A stretch of DNA of 64,000 bases from Bacteroidota bacterium (GTDB lineage: Bacteria > Bacteroidota > Ignavibacteria > UBA10030 > UBA8401): contig DATJPT010000010.1 in NCBI GenBank assembly GCA_035506275.1, positions 85,902 to 149,901 on the forward strand. The letters are read 5' to 3'. Below, piece after piece: positions 9,236 to 18,236 of the stretch (positions within the stretch are counted from its first letter, which is position 1; the number at the start of each line of letters is the position of its first letter). The position numbers were made by a program, and so were the translations under genes. Under the pieces are notes generated by a model. The model was not told the origin of the DNA and ran no database searches. It saw only the letters and a program-made list of their open reading frames with translations.

Positions 9236-10861
9236 ATGGAAATAAAGACGGATTTTCTTGTTCTCGGAAGCGGCATTGCCGGATTGTTCTACGCGTTGAA
9301 AGTGGCCGAGCTCGGGTCTGTAGCCATCGTTACGAAAAAACAGAAAGCGGAATCGAACACGAATTACGCCCAAGGCGGGATCGCTTCGGTTCTCTCGTCG
9401 ACCGACTCGTTTGAATCGCATATTGCCGACACCATGAACGCAGGGGCCCACTTGTGCCATCGCGATGCGGTGGAAGTGCTGGTGAAAGAAGGCCCTGACC
9501 GCGTGAAGGAATTGATCACGATCGGCGTGGAGTTCACCCGAAGAGGAGGCCAGCTCGATCTCGGCAAGGAAGGGGGGCATTCCCAGCACCGTATCGCTCA
9601 TGCAGCAGACCTTACGGGGAAGGAAGTGGAACGGGCTCTTCTCGCAAAAGTATCCGACCATCCGAACATCAAGGTCTACGAAAATCATATTTCGATAGAC
9701 CTCATCACCGAACATCATCTTTTCGAACACGCCAAGAAACAGCATTCCGAGACCCATTGCTGGGGGGCCTACGTCCTCGACGTCGACAATAACGTTGTGA
9801 AGACCTTCCTGGCCCCTGTGACGATGCTGTCGACCGGCGGAGCGGGACACGTGTATCTCCACACCACGAACCCGTCGATCGCGACCGGAGACGGCATTGC
9901 GATGGCATACCGCGCCGGGGCCCCCATCGGCAACTTGGAGTTCATTCAGTTTCATCCCACGGCGCTCTACAACTCGGGCTCGCCGGAATTCCTGATCACA
10001 GAAGCGGTCCGGGGATTCGGCGGCATATTACGAACGACGTCGGGCGAGGACTTCATGCTTCGGTATGACAAGAGGGGCTCGCTGGCAACAAGAGACATCG
10101 TGGCGCGCGCTATCGACTCCGAACTTAAAAAAAGCGGGGCAGAACATGTGTACCTTGACGTTACCCACTTAAACCCTGAAGAAGTCAAGAATCACTTCCC
10201 GAATGTCTACCGGCGATGCCTCGAGTACAAGATCGACATCACAAAAGAATTGCTCCCTGTTGTCCCTGCCGCGCATTATATCTGCGGCGGCGTCGTGACA
10301 GACCTCAACGGGCGGACTTCGATCTCGGGGTTGTATGCGTGCGGTGAAGTGAGCATGACGGGGGTGCACGGGGCCAATCGCCTCGCAAGCAACTCTTTGC
10401 TCGAAGCGATTGTTTATTCCCACAGAGCGGCAGAGGACATCAAGCTGCGCCAATTGCCTAAAGAAGCGATCTCCGGCATTCCGCCATGGGACGACTCCGG
10501 CACCATCAACAGCGAAGAATGGGTGCTCATTGCTCACGACCGGCGGGATATTCAGCAATTGATGTGGGATTACGTCGGCATTGTCCGGTCGACACCGAGG
10601 CTGGAGCGTGCCCACCGGCGGATTCAGCTCATTCTGAAAGAGGTGACCGACTTTTACAGGCGCACCAAGGTCACCGAGGCCCTTATTGAGTTGAGAAATT
10701 TGGCGTGCGTTGCCGACATTATTATTCGTTCGGCGTTGATGAGGCACGAGAGCCGCGGCCTGCACTTTACAACGGATTACCCGAAGCTAGACGACCAACA
10801 TTGCTTGCATGATACTATCATCACATCGGATTTGGTGAATGAAAAAATCGCGACTCGATAA
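9236..10861 (+). CDS. nadB: L-aspartate oxidase
   Basis: This FAD enzyme oxidises L-aspartate to iminoaspartate, the first step of de novo NAD synthesis. It is 541 residues long, as expected. The dinucleotide loop GSGIAG is at residues 11-16, with TNYAQGGIASV (FAD/substrate binding), the substrate loop GGHSQHRIAHAAD, and QFHPTALY and GEVSMTGVHGANRLASNS of the succinate dehydrogenase/fumarate reductase family. Its short length and the missing C-terminal extension argue for NadB rather than SdhA. There is no ribosome binding site before the ATG, and a TACCTTAT element lies only six bases upstream, so the mRNA may have almost no leader. nadA and nadC are not in the window. It overlaps purF by 23 bases. 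Confidence 0.93.
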   Translation: MEIKTDFLVLGSGIAGLFYALKVAELGSVAIVTKKQKAESNTNYAQGGIASVLSSTDSFESHIADTMNAGAHLCHRDAVEVLVKEGPDRVKELITIGVEFTRRGGQLDLGKEGGHSQHRIAHAADLTGKEVERALLAKVSDHPNIKVYENHISIDLITEHHLFEHAKKQHSETHCWGAYVLDVDNNVVKTFLAPVTMLSTGGAGHVYLHTTNPSIATGDGIAMAYRAGAPIGNLEFIQFHPTALYNSGSPEFLITEAVRGFGGILRTTSGEDFMLRYDKRGSLATRDIVARAIDSELKKSGAEHVYLDVTHLNPEEVKNHFPNVYRRCLEYKIDITKELLPVVPAAHYICGGVVTDLNGRTSISGLYACGEVSMTGVHGANRLASNSLLEAIVYSHRAAEDIKLRQLPKEAISGIPPWDDSGTINSEEWVLIAHDRRDIQQLMWDYVGIVRSTPRLERAHRRIQLILKEVTDFYRRTKVTEALIELRNLACVADIIIRSALMRHESRGLHFTTDYPKLDDQHCLHDTIITSDLVNEKIATR

Positions 10862-12332
10862 CGACAAACCCCGCTGCGCCTGCGGGATCTTCGGGATTTT
10901 CGACCATCCCCAGGCATCGTTGCTCACCTATTATGGACTTCATGCGCTTCAGCATCGGGGACAGGAAGCCAGCGGCATCGTGACGAACGAGTACGACCCG
11001 AAGAAACAACGGCATCACTTTAACGCAGTGAAAGGAATGGGGCTTGTTACCGACGTTTTCAAAGATTACAGAGTTGTTCAGGACCAACTGAAGGGAACCT
11101 CCGCTATCGGGCACAACCGTTATTCGACCGCGGGGTCGGCGAATAACCGGTCCAACATCCAGCCGTTTACGGTGAACTACCGGAACGGCAATCTGGCATT
11201 GGCCCACAACGGCAACCTGACAAACTTCCGGACCCTCCGGCAGGAGTTGCAGGATGAGGGGACGATCTTTCAGACGACATCCGACAGCGAGATCGTTCTC
11301 CACCTGATTGCGCGGAGCAAGCAGAAGCAGCAGATTGACCAAATACAGGAAGCGCTGGAGAAAATTGAAGGGGCGTTTTCGCTTCTGATCCTCACCGACA
11401 CATCGCTTGTCGCCACGCGGGACGTCTACGGAATCCGCCCGCTCGCGTTGGGCATAAAGGACGACCGGTTTGTTGTCGCCTCGGAATCCTGTGCATTCGA
11501 TATGATCGATGCGACATATGTCCGCGATATTGCACCGGGAGAGATTCTCGTCATTGACGACAACGGAACCAAAGCAAAGAAACTTCATTCTCGCCGGCTG
11601 TCGAAGAAGAACGAAAAACCGCACCACTGCATTTTTGAGTATATCTACTTTTCGCGGCCGGACAGCCAGATCTTCGGCGAAAGCGTCGATAAAGTTCGCC
11701 GGAAACTTGGAAAAGCCCTTGCGCAAGAGGCTCCGATCGCTCCCGACAGCGACGAGAAGACGATCGTTATCAGTGTCCCCGATTCAAGCAATACCGCCAC
11801 GCTCGGCTTCGTCTCCGAGAGCAACAAACAGGGAATACCGACGAAGCTTGAGATCGGCTTGATCCGAAACCACTATGTCGGCAGGACGTTCATCCAGCCC
11901 GAACAGGGAGACCGGGAGATGAAAGTCCGGACAAAATACAGCACGGTGAAAGGCGTCCTAAAAGGGAAGAAGGTTGTTCTCGTCGATGACTCGATTGTAC
12001 GCGGAACAACTTCAAAGCAGCTCGTTAAGTTATTGAAAGAAGCCGGCCCGAAGGAGATTCATTTTAGAATAACTTCGCCCCCGATCATCAGTCCATGTCA
12101 CTGGGGAATGGACTTCCCGCGCAAAGAGGAATTGATCGCTGTGCGCTGCAACGCAAATGTCGAAACAATCCGCAAGGAACTGGACGTGGACAGCATCCAC
12201 TATTTATCCCTTCAGAAAATGCTCGACGTTGTTCCTCAAACCGGCGGTAAGAGCTACTGCACTGCCTGCTTCGGCGGAAAATTCCCCACCGGCGTTGAGA
12301 CGACAACGGACAAAAATGGTCTCGAATCGTAG
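10839..12332 (+). CDS. purF: Amidophosphoribosyltransferase
   Basis: The enzyme commits PRPP to purine synthesis by transferring glutamine amide nitrogen to give phosphoribosylamine. Its 497 residues comprise an N-terminal glutaminase half and a phosphoribosyltransferase half. The nucleophile is predicted at Cys15 (CGIFGIF), after a 14-residue propeptide that must be removed. The PRPP loop is VVLVDDSIVRGTTS. All four cysteines of the Bacillus-type [4Fe-4S] cluster appear conserved (PHHCIFE, SPCHWG, YCTAC), so this is the oxygen-sensitive Fe-S form rather than the E. coli type. It overlaps nadB and is followed two bases later by the subtilisin gene. Confidence 0.97.
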   Translation: MKKSRLDNDKPRCACGIFGIFDHPQASLLTYYGLHALQHRGQEASGIVTNEYDPKKQRHHFNAVKGMGLVTDVFKDYRVVQDQLKGTSAIGHNRYSTAGSANNRSNIQPFTVNYRNGNLALAHNGNLTNFRTLRQELQDEGTIFQTTSDSEIVLHLIARSKQKQQIDQIQEALEKIEGAFSLLILTDTSLVATRDVYGIRPLALGIKDDRFVVASESCAFDMIDATYVRDIAPGEILVIDDNGTKAKKLHSRRLSKKNEKPHHCIFEYIYFSRPDSQIFGESVDKVRRKLGKALAQEAPIAPDSDEKTIVISVPDSSNTATLGFVSESNKQGIPTKLEIGLIRNHYVGRTFIQPEQGDREMKVRTKYSTVKGVLKGKKVVLVDDSIVRGTTSKQLVKLLKEAGPKEIHFRITSPPIISPCHWGMDFPRKEELIAVRCNANVETIRKELDVDSIHYLSLQKMLDVVPQTGGKSYCTACFGGKFPTGVETTTDKNGLES

Positions 12333-12334
12333 GA

Positions 12335-15300
12335 ATGGATGAATCCTCCCTAAAAGGTTATCGTTTCGTTCTTGCCATAATCATAGGTACAATTTTTCTT
12401 CGCTCCCCTGCCTTTTCGCAAAAGTACGTCCCCAACGAGTTGATCGTTAAATTCAGCTCCAATGCTCCCGATTCGGTCCTCAATCAAGTTTTCCTTAACA
12501 GAGATTTTTCGGCTGTCGCATCGCAGACCTATTCGCAGTCGGTACGAAAAGTCTCATCGATCGGTGCGGCGAAGAGAAGCTCTCCTCAAAAAGTCGGAGT
12601 CCGGTCACCAAGTTCGTTGAGCCAAGCGCACCTTGCCCGGGTCATGTTCTCTGATGCCGCATCCACTGATAAAGCTTTGTCAGAATTTCAACAAAGTCCA
12701 TTTATCGATTATGCACAAAGGAATTACATCTATAAGATCGACCAGTTTCCCAACGACTCAGCTTTCTCCGGCCAATGGGACCTGGACCAAATAGGAATAT
12801 TTGAACTCTGGGCGAGCGGCTTTTTTGATCAGCCGCTTCCTCAAGTGATCGTAGGCGTCCTCGATACGGGTGTGGATTACCTTCACCCGGACCTTGCATC
12901 GAGGATCTACACTAATCCCGGGGAGACAGGTCTCGACGAGTTTGGCCGCGATAAGAGGACCAATGGGGTGGACGATGACGGCAATGGCTATATCGACGAT
13001 TGGCGCGGATACGATTTTGTCGACCAGCCGATTCCCGATATCGGAGATTGGTCCACGCGCGACAATGATCCCATGGATGAAAATGGCCACGGAACTGCCG
13101 TTGCAGGAATCATCGGAGCACAAGTGAATAACAAGCTCGGGATCGCCGGCATCTCTCCGATCGCGCAAATTATCCCGCTCCGTGCATTCAATGCCGATGG
13201 AGATGGGACAGACGCAGACATTGCCGCGGCAATAATATATGCAGCCGACAACGGCGTACAGGTCCTCAATATGAGCTTCGGGGATGTCATTTTGTCTCCC
13301 CTGATGAGGGATGTCATTCACTATGCACACGAGAAAAACGTTGTGCTCATAGCGTCAAGCGGCAATGATGGAACAAGTTATCCTCACTATCCTTCAGATT
13401 TTAGTGAGGTAATTTCGGTCGGGTCGACATCTCAATCTGAAGAACGATCGTTCTTTTCTTCATACGGACCATCGCTTGCGTTAATGGCGCCGGGCGAATC
13501 TATCCCCACACTAGGCCTCGGCGGGGGATACCAATCGGCGTTCACAGGCACATCCGCAGCTGCTCCTCACGTTTCGGCGATCGCATCGCTTCTGATCAGT
13601 TTGGCTGAATTAAAGTCCGGCGGAGCAAGCGGTCCACCGCTGACCAACGATGAAGTTCGCGCGAATCTTTTGGCAGGTTGCATCGATCTCGGAGACAAAG
13701 GCTGGGACAATTATTATGGCGCTGGTCTTGTGAATGCTAGAGTTTTACTCTCACAGCCTCAAAGAAACGTCGTACAAATCACATCTCCTTCAGCTGATGC
13801 GCAGCTCAATAATTCTGTTGTCCCGGTCATCGGGACGGCAACGACAGACCAATTGGACTCGGTTAACGTGTTTTATGGAATCGGCGACTCACCGGCATCG
13901 TGGATTCGACTCGCCTCGTATGATCATCGAAATTTTATCAACGATACCCTTGCTCTGTGGAATATAACTTCTTTATTAGATGGAATTTATACTCTTCGAT
14001 TGCAAGTGACAAATATCCAGGGTGGAGATGTTGAAAACAGAGAGCGCGTATTGATCACAAGGTCGGCTCCGAATGTTTTGAGCTTTATTTTCCAGGATTC
14101 CATAGTTGTTCAAGAACAGGAGGGGGCTCTTGCGGTCTTAAAGGTCGACAAGCCATGTTCCGCTAGACTCTGGTTTCGGGAGCATTCCCCCCTCGGACAG
14201 TTCAAAGAGATTGCCTCAGCGGGAATTCAGCTTGACCATTCGTTTCTTTTGACGCAAAAGGATTTCCAACCCGGCGTGTCTTACGATTTTTACGTCCAGG
14301 CCGCCGATCAGGCTGGAAGAACCGTCACGTATCCCGCCGCCGCATTGACCAGCAACAATTACGTCACATTTGATTTTCCAGGTCTTAATATTTCCACGAC
14401 CGGTTTTACGGAGCTGCCATGGACCTTGCCGGAAGGATATTTGTTGAACAAGACCGGAATGATCTCGGGAAAGCCCGTAGTGATCCTGAATCAATATGAT
14501 GCAGCGGGAAGTTTCGGCAAACTGATGGCGTTTCAGTATGTAAATGGCGCATTCATTCCGATCGATTCTACTCCGCGCCAATGGGTTCCTCATGATCTGA
14601 AAGATGCTTTTGGCGACGGAAGGCTTTCTACCCTGGTCCAGGACGAAGGATACACTGAACTGTTAACGTCTGATGCAGGTGGAAGCTCCTTTTTCTCAAA
14701 CAGAACTTTTGTCGATTCGATCGACGTATGGGGAAGCCAGCTTTACGATTTCGACGGCGACGGCAAACTTGACCTCATCGCCCGATCGAGCACGCAATAC
14801 CTTATCTTTAAGAATATGGGGGAGAATAAATTTCAGCTGATGGCACAATTGAGCGATCCGACTCCTCCCTTGCCTGGCGATGCCGCAAATCAATTCGGCC
14901 CTCCGCGGACGTTGGTAGGGGATTTTTCTGGGACCGGGAATACAGAAATATTATTTGCCGACTACGACGGCGATATGGTGATGTACAGCCAGGTGAACAA
15001 GCAGGCTGCCCCCTTTCAGTTTCAACTTGTATGGACCGATACCACAAGCCTGCTCGAAACGAGCGATTACCTCACTGCCGGTGATTTTAACGGTGACGGC
15101 CATCTCGATTTTGCGGTCGCCGGACATTCAAATCTTGATTTGAACGCCGAGCGGGAGTACGACCCGCCGGCGTGGACCGTCCGCATTTTCACTCACCGGC
15201 CGGGCGATTCGGCCTACGTATTCACAAAGATCTGGGATCAGACCTTTTACGGCGTCAAAGCCGGGCTTCAGTACAACAATGGAGTGGCGGCGGGAAAAAT

Positions 15301-16684
15301 ATCTGGCTCAACGAATGACCAATTATTTCTGAGCCTTAATCCGTACCTCTACGTGATCGACTATGATCCTTCGAGCCAGTCCTTTGCCCCGGCCTGGGTT
15401 CATTTGTCCGCATCGAACTCGGTCCTCGTTTCGGATTTCAACGGCAACGGGATTCCGGAGTTTAGTTTCAACGCGGGAGGGATGATTCACTTTTTCGAAA
15501 AGACGTCAACTTCATCGAAGCCGCAGACGCCGTGGGGGATTGCGGCGACACCGCTTTCGGCTCGTGCGGTCGAAATACAGTGGAGCTCTGCTGCCCCTTC
15601 ATCGCCCCACCGAGTGTACAGGGATTCTGTCTCTCCGCCGCAAACCTTGCTGACAACAGTAAACGGAACGGCCTTCATCGATACTACTGTGGTAGGCGGA
15701 AAAACGTATTGGTATGCCGTGTCGTTGTTGAACCCGGTTGAGAGCGATCATTCGTCGCCCGTGTCCACCATGCCTCACAACCCAGCCCGGATCGACTCTG
15801 TTCTGGAGCAATCGTTGACGCAAATCGCTGTTTGGATGTCGATTCCCTTCGATCAAACCCGGCTGACTTCCGCTGAAATCTTTCTCGATGACACTCTGAA
15901 GCCGGTCTCGCTGGGTGTTCACAATCCCTCTGAATTATTACTGACCTTCGCTCAGCCTCTTGTAACGGGTGCGCACTTTGTCCGCGCAAGGAGCTTATTT
16001 GACGTATACGGAATGGCTGCCGACAGCGCTCAGAAAAAATCGTTCGTTAGTTCGCTCCAACCCGTTCACACATTTTACCTTGAAAAAGCATCGATCATTT
16101 CACAAACAGAATTATTGCTTGAGTTTAACGATACGCTTTCGGCCGCTGCTTTGGATATCGCCAATTATCATTTCTCAAACGCCGTTAGAACCTTCGCCTT
16201 AAAAGAAGCGCAGCTCGATACGCTATCACGGTCAAAAGTGTTTCTTTTTCTTCAGGACAATGAACATCTCACGCCGCTCGGCTTCAGAATGGATTTGACG
16301 GCAAGTGAGAATATCGTAGACAATGACGGGAATGCTCTTAACGACGGCAAAGGACAAACTCTGTCACTTGTCATCGATGTTGAGAACCTTGATCATGTCA
16401 TGGTCTTTCCGAATCCTCTGCGGTATTCGAACGGCGATGCAGCCCGCAACCATATTACATTCGCGAATCTCCCGCAATATTGCCGCGTGGACATTTTCGA
16501 ACCGAACGGAATAAAAGTGGCCAGCGTCGAAGGCGATACCAGGGCTGCCGGACTCGATTGGAATCTGACCGATCAGCACGGGAGGCTTGTCGGATCGGGA
16601 GTCTATGTCTTCATGGCAACACAGCTTGATGCCAACAACAACCAAATCCGCACAAAACTCGGAAAATTTGCGATCATTAAATGA
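12335..16684 (+). CDS. Secreted subtilisin-family (S8) protease with T9SS sorting domain
   Basis: This 1449-residue exported protein has a signal peptide (about residues 12-31), a propeptide starting KYVPNELIVKF, and an S8 domain. The catalytic triad is predicted as Asp177 (GVLDTGVDYLHPD), His252 (NGHGTAVAGI) and Ser407 (GTSAAAPHVSA). Downstream come an Ig-like/cadherin-like stretch and several FG-GAP/VCBS calcium-binding-like repeats (DFDGDGKLDLI, DFNGDGHLDFAV, DFNGNGIPEF). A fibronectin type III-like domain near residue 1060 follows. The C-terminus has the form VFPNPLRYSNG ... VASVEG ... GLDWNLTDQHG ... GSGVYVF ... GKFAIIK, a type-A T9SS sorting signal. Known members of this architecture are surface-attached or released peptidases. 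It sits two bases after purF and overlaps the next gene by four. Confidence 0.93.
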   Translation: MDESSLKGYRFVLAIIIGTIFLRSPAFSQKYVPNELIVKFSSNAPDSVLNQVFLNRDFSAVASQTYSQSVRKVSSIGAAKRSSPQKVGVRSPSSLSQAHLARVMFSDAASTDKALSEFQQSPFIDYAQRNYIYKIDQFPNDSAFSGQWDLDQIGIFELWASGFFDQPLPQVIVGVLDTGVDYLHPDLASRIYTNPGETGLDEFGRDKRTNGVDDDGNGYIDDWRGYDFVDQPIPDIGDWSTRDNDPMDENGHGTAVAGIIGAQVNNKLGIAGISPIAQIIPLRAFNADGDGTDADIAAAIIYAADNGVQVLNMSFGDVILSPLMRDVIHYAHEKNVVLIASSGNDGTSYPHYPSDFSEVISVGSTSQSEERSFFSSYGPSLALMAPGESIPTLGLGGGYQSAFTGTSAAAPHVSAIASLLISLAELKSGGASGPPLTNDEVRANLLAGCIDLGDKGWDNYYGAGLVNARVLLSQPQRNVVQITSPSADAQLNNSVVPVIGTATTDQLDSVNVFYGIGDSPASWIRLASYDHRNFINDTLALWNITSLLDGIYTLRLQVTNIQGGDVENRERVLITRSAPNVLSFIFQDSIVVQEQEGALAVLKVDKPCSARLWFREHSPLGQFKEIASAGIQLDHSFLLTQKDFQPGVSYDFYVQAADQAGRTVTYPAAALTSNNYVTFDFPGLNISTTGFTELPWTLPEGYLLNKTGMISGKPVVILNQYDAAGSFGKLMAFQYVNGAFIPIDSTPRQWVPHDLKDAFGDGRLSTLVQDEGYTELLTSDAGGSSFFSNRTFVDSIDVWGSQLYDFDGDGKLDLIARSSTQYLIFKNMGENKFQLMAQLSDPTPPLPGDAANQFGPPRTLVGDFSGTGNTEILFADYDGDMVMYSQVNKQAAPFQFQLVWTDTTSLLETSDYLTAGDFNGDGHLDFAVAGHSNLDLNAEREYDPPAWTVRIFTHRPGDSAYVFTKIWDQTFYGVKAGLQYNNGVAAGKISGSTNDQLFLSLNPYLYVIDYDPSSQSFAPAWVHLSASNSVLVSDFNGNGIPEFSFNAGGMIHFFEKTSTSSKPQTPWGIAATPLSARAVEIQWSSAAPSSPHRVYRDSVSPPQTLLTTVNGTAFIDTTVVGGKTYWYAVSLLNPVESDHSSPVSTMPHNPARIDSVLEQSLTQIAVWMSIPFDQTRLTSAEIFLDDTLKPVSLGVHNPSELLLTFAQPLVTGAHFVRARSLFDVYGMAADSAQKKSFVSSLQPVHTFYLEKASIISQTELLLEFNDTLSAAALDIANYHFSNAVRTFALKEAQLDTLSRSKVFLFLQDNEHLTPLGFRMDLTASENIVDNDGNALNDGKGQTLSLVIDVENLDHVMVFPNPLRYSNGDAARNHITFANLPQYCRVDIFEPNGIKVASVEGDTRAAGLDWNLTDQHGRLVGSGVYVFMATQLDANNNQIRTKLGKFAIIK

Positions 16685-17250
16685 CGACGAAAGAAAATCC
16701 CTGGACGATCTCCAACGTTCTGAGCCTCAGCCGCATTGTATTGATGGGGCCGGTCGTGTACTTCTTTCTCTCTTCAATGCCGCATCACCGCGAATATGCC
16801 GTGCTGTTCCTCCTTATTGCCGTAACGACCGACGCCCTCGACGGATATTTTGCGCGGCTCCTGCATCAGGAGTCAGAACTGGGAAAGGTGATTGACCCCT
16901 TGGCCGATAAGATCGGCGTCGGCATTGTTGTTGTTTTACTTCTGTTTTTTGGCGATATTCCTTTTTGGTTTGCACTCCTCATTGTAGCGAGAGACTTTCT
17001 CATTTTTTTAGGCGGGCTGTATATCCGAAAGCGAACCGGACTCATTCTTCCCTCGAATATGCCCGGGAAGCTGGCGGTCTCTTTTGTCGCGTTAACATTG
17101 ACTCTCTCGATCGTACACTATCGCATTTTTTCGGCGTTAGAGACGATTTCATTTTGGATAAGCGTTACATTGCTCGTGTATTCGTTCGTCGTTTATACAA
17201 GACGATTTATTGCTGTGCTGGCTGCTGATAAAAATAAACCGCGCCTATGA
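16681..17250 (+). CDS. CDP-alcohol phosphatidyltransferase (PgsA-like)
   Basis: This is an integral inner-membrane enzyme of 189 residues with about five or six hydrophobic helices. The full family signature D-x2-D-G-x2-A-R-x8-G-x3-D-x3-D is present in the segment starting TDALDGYFARLL and ending IDPLADK. The family moves a phosphatidyl group from CDP-diacylglycerol to an alcohol. Size and the opening WTISNVLSLSRI best fit phosphatidylglycerophosphate synthase, but other acceptors cannot be excluded. The start codon overlaps the previous stop by four bases, and the stop overlaps ftsY. Confidence 0.88.
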   Translation: MTTKENPWTISNVLSLSRIVLMGPVVYFFLSSMPHHREYAVLFLLIAVTTDALDGYFARLLHQESELGKVIDPLADKIGVGIVVVLLLFFGDIPFWFALLIVARDFLIFLGGLYIRKRTGLILPSNMPGKLAVSFVALTLTLSIVHYRIFSALETISFWISVTLLVYSFVVYTRRFIAVLAADKNKPRL

Positions 17251-18203
17251 GTTTCTTCGACTCGATAAAATTGTCCCGCCTCAAAGACGGCCTTGCGAAA
17301 ACGCGGGAGGCCTTTGTTTCGAAGATCGGCAGGCTTGTCCTCTCTAAAGGAACGATCGATACCGACTTCATTCATCAACTGGACGAAATCCTGATCGGCG
17401 CAGATATCGGCGTCGAAACCGCACAGCTCATTCTTTCGGCGGTCAGACAGGAGGCGAAAGATCAGCGCTATGAAAGTCCCGAGGAGCTAAACGCCATTAT
17501 TCGGTCTGCCATCTCGGCAATGTTCCAAAACGGCGGCCAAAAACAGAGTATCGGCCCGATGGAGCCGTTGGCCAGTTCCAGACCATACGTGATAATGGTC
17601 GTTGGCGTGAACGGCGTCGGAAAAACCACGACCATCGGCAAACTTGCATTCAACTATAAGAATGCAGGAAAGAACGTGCTCATAGGCGCCGCAGACACTT
17701 TTCGTGCAGCGGCAAACGAGCAGCTGGAGATTTGGGCCAAACGCGCCGGCGTAACGATCATTCAGCAAGTGCACGGTTCAGACCCTGCAGCGGTCGCTTT
17801 CGACACGGTGAAAGCCGCTCAAGCCCGCAATGCCGACGTCGTTATTATCGACACCGCCGGACGCCTTCACACGAAAGTGAATTTGATGGAAGAACTGAAA
17901 AAAATAAAGCGCGTGATGAAGAAATGCCTGGCCGATGCGCCGCACGAGGTGCTGCTCGTCCTTGATGCCTCGACTGGCCAAAATGCCATCCAGCAGGCGA
18001 AACAATTCGATGATGCTGTCGGCCTTACCGGATTGGTGGTGACCAAACTTGACGGGACCGCAAAGGGAGGGATCATCATCGCAATCACTCGGGCGTTGAA
18101 AATCCCTGTGCGCTTCATCGGCGTTGGCGAGGGAATCGAAGATCTGCAGCCGTTCGATGCATCAGCGTTCGTTGACGCCCTCTTCGAAAAAGCGGCTGTG
18201 TGA
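17247..18203 (+). CDS. ftsY: Signal recognition particle receptor FtsY
   Basis: This 318-residue SRP GTPase receptor docks ribosome-SRP complexes at the membrane for co-translational insertion. It has an N-terminal four-helix N domain, then the G domain with GVNGVGKTTTIGKL (G1, residues 120-127 and onward), AADTFRAAANEQL, IDTAGRLHTK, TKLDGTAKGG and a closing GVGEGIEDLQPF. The acidic membrane-targeting A domain of E. coli FtsY is absent, as in many bacteria. The start overlaps the upstream stop (ATGA), so it is translationally coupled. Confidence 0.97.
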   Translation: MSFFDSIKLSRLKDGLAKTREAFVSKIGRLVLSKGTIDTDFIHQLDEILIGADIGVETAQLILSAVRQEAKDQRYESPEELNAIIRSAISAMFQNGGQKQSIGPMEPLASSRPYVIMVVGVNGVGKTTTIGKLAFNYKNAGKNVLIGAADTFRAAANEQLEIWAKRAGVTIIQQVHGSDPAAVAFDTVKAAQARNADVVIIDTAGRLHTKVNLMEELKKIKRVMKKCLADAPHEVLLVLDASTGQNAIQQAKQFDDAVGLTGLVVTKLDGTAKGGIIIAITRALKIPVRFIGVGEGIEDLQPFDASAFVDALFEKAAV

Positions 18204-18236
18204 GCAGTTTCTCATCACCGTTGCAAAGGATTTGAC

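Noticed and set aside
10821..11726. Minus-strand ORF (301 residues) over purF
   Set aside because: Antisense to a catalytic and Fe-S region of purF with clear motifs, so not a gene.
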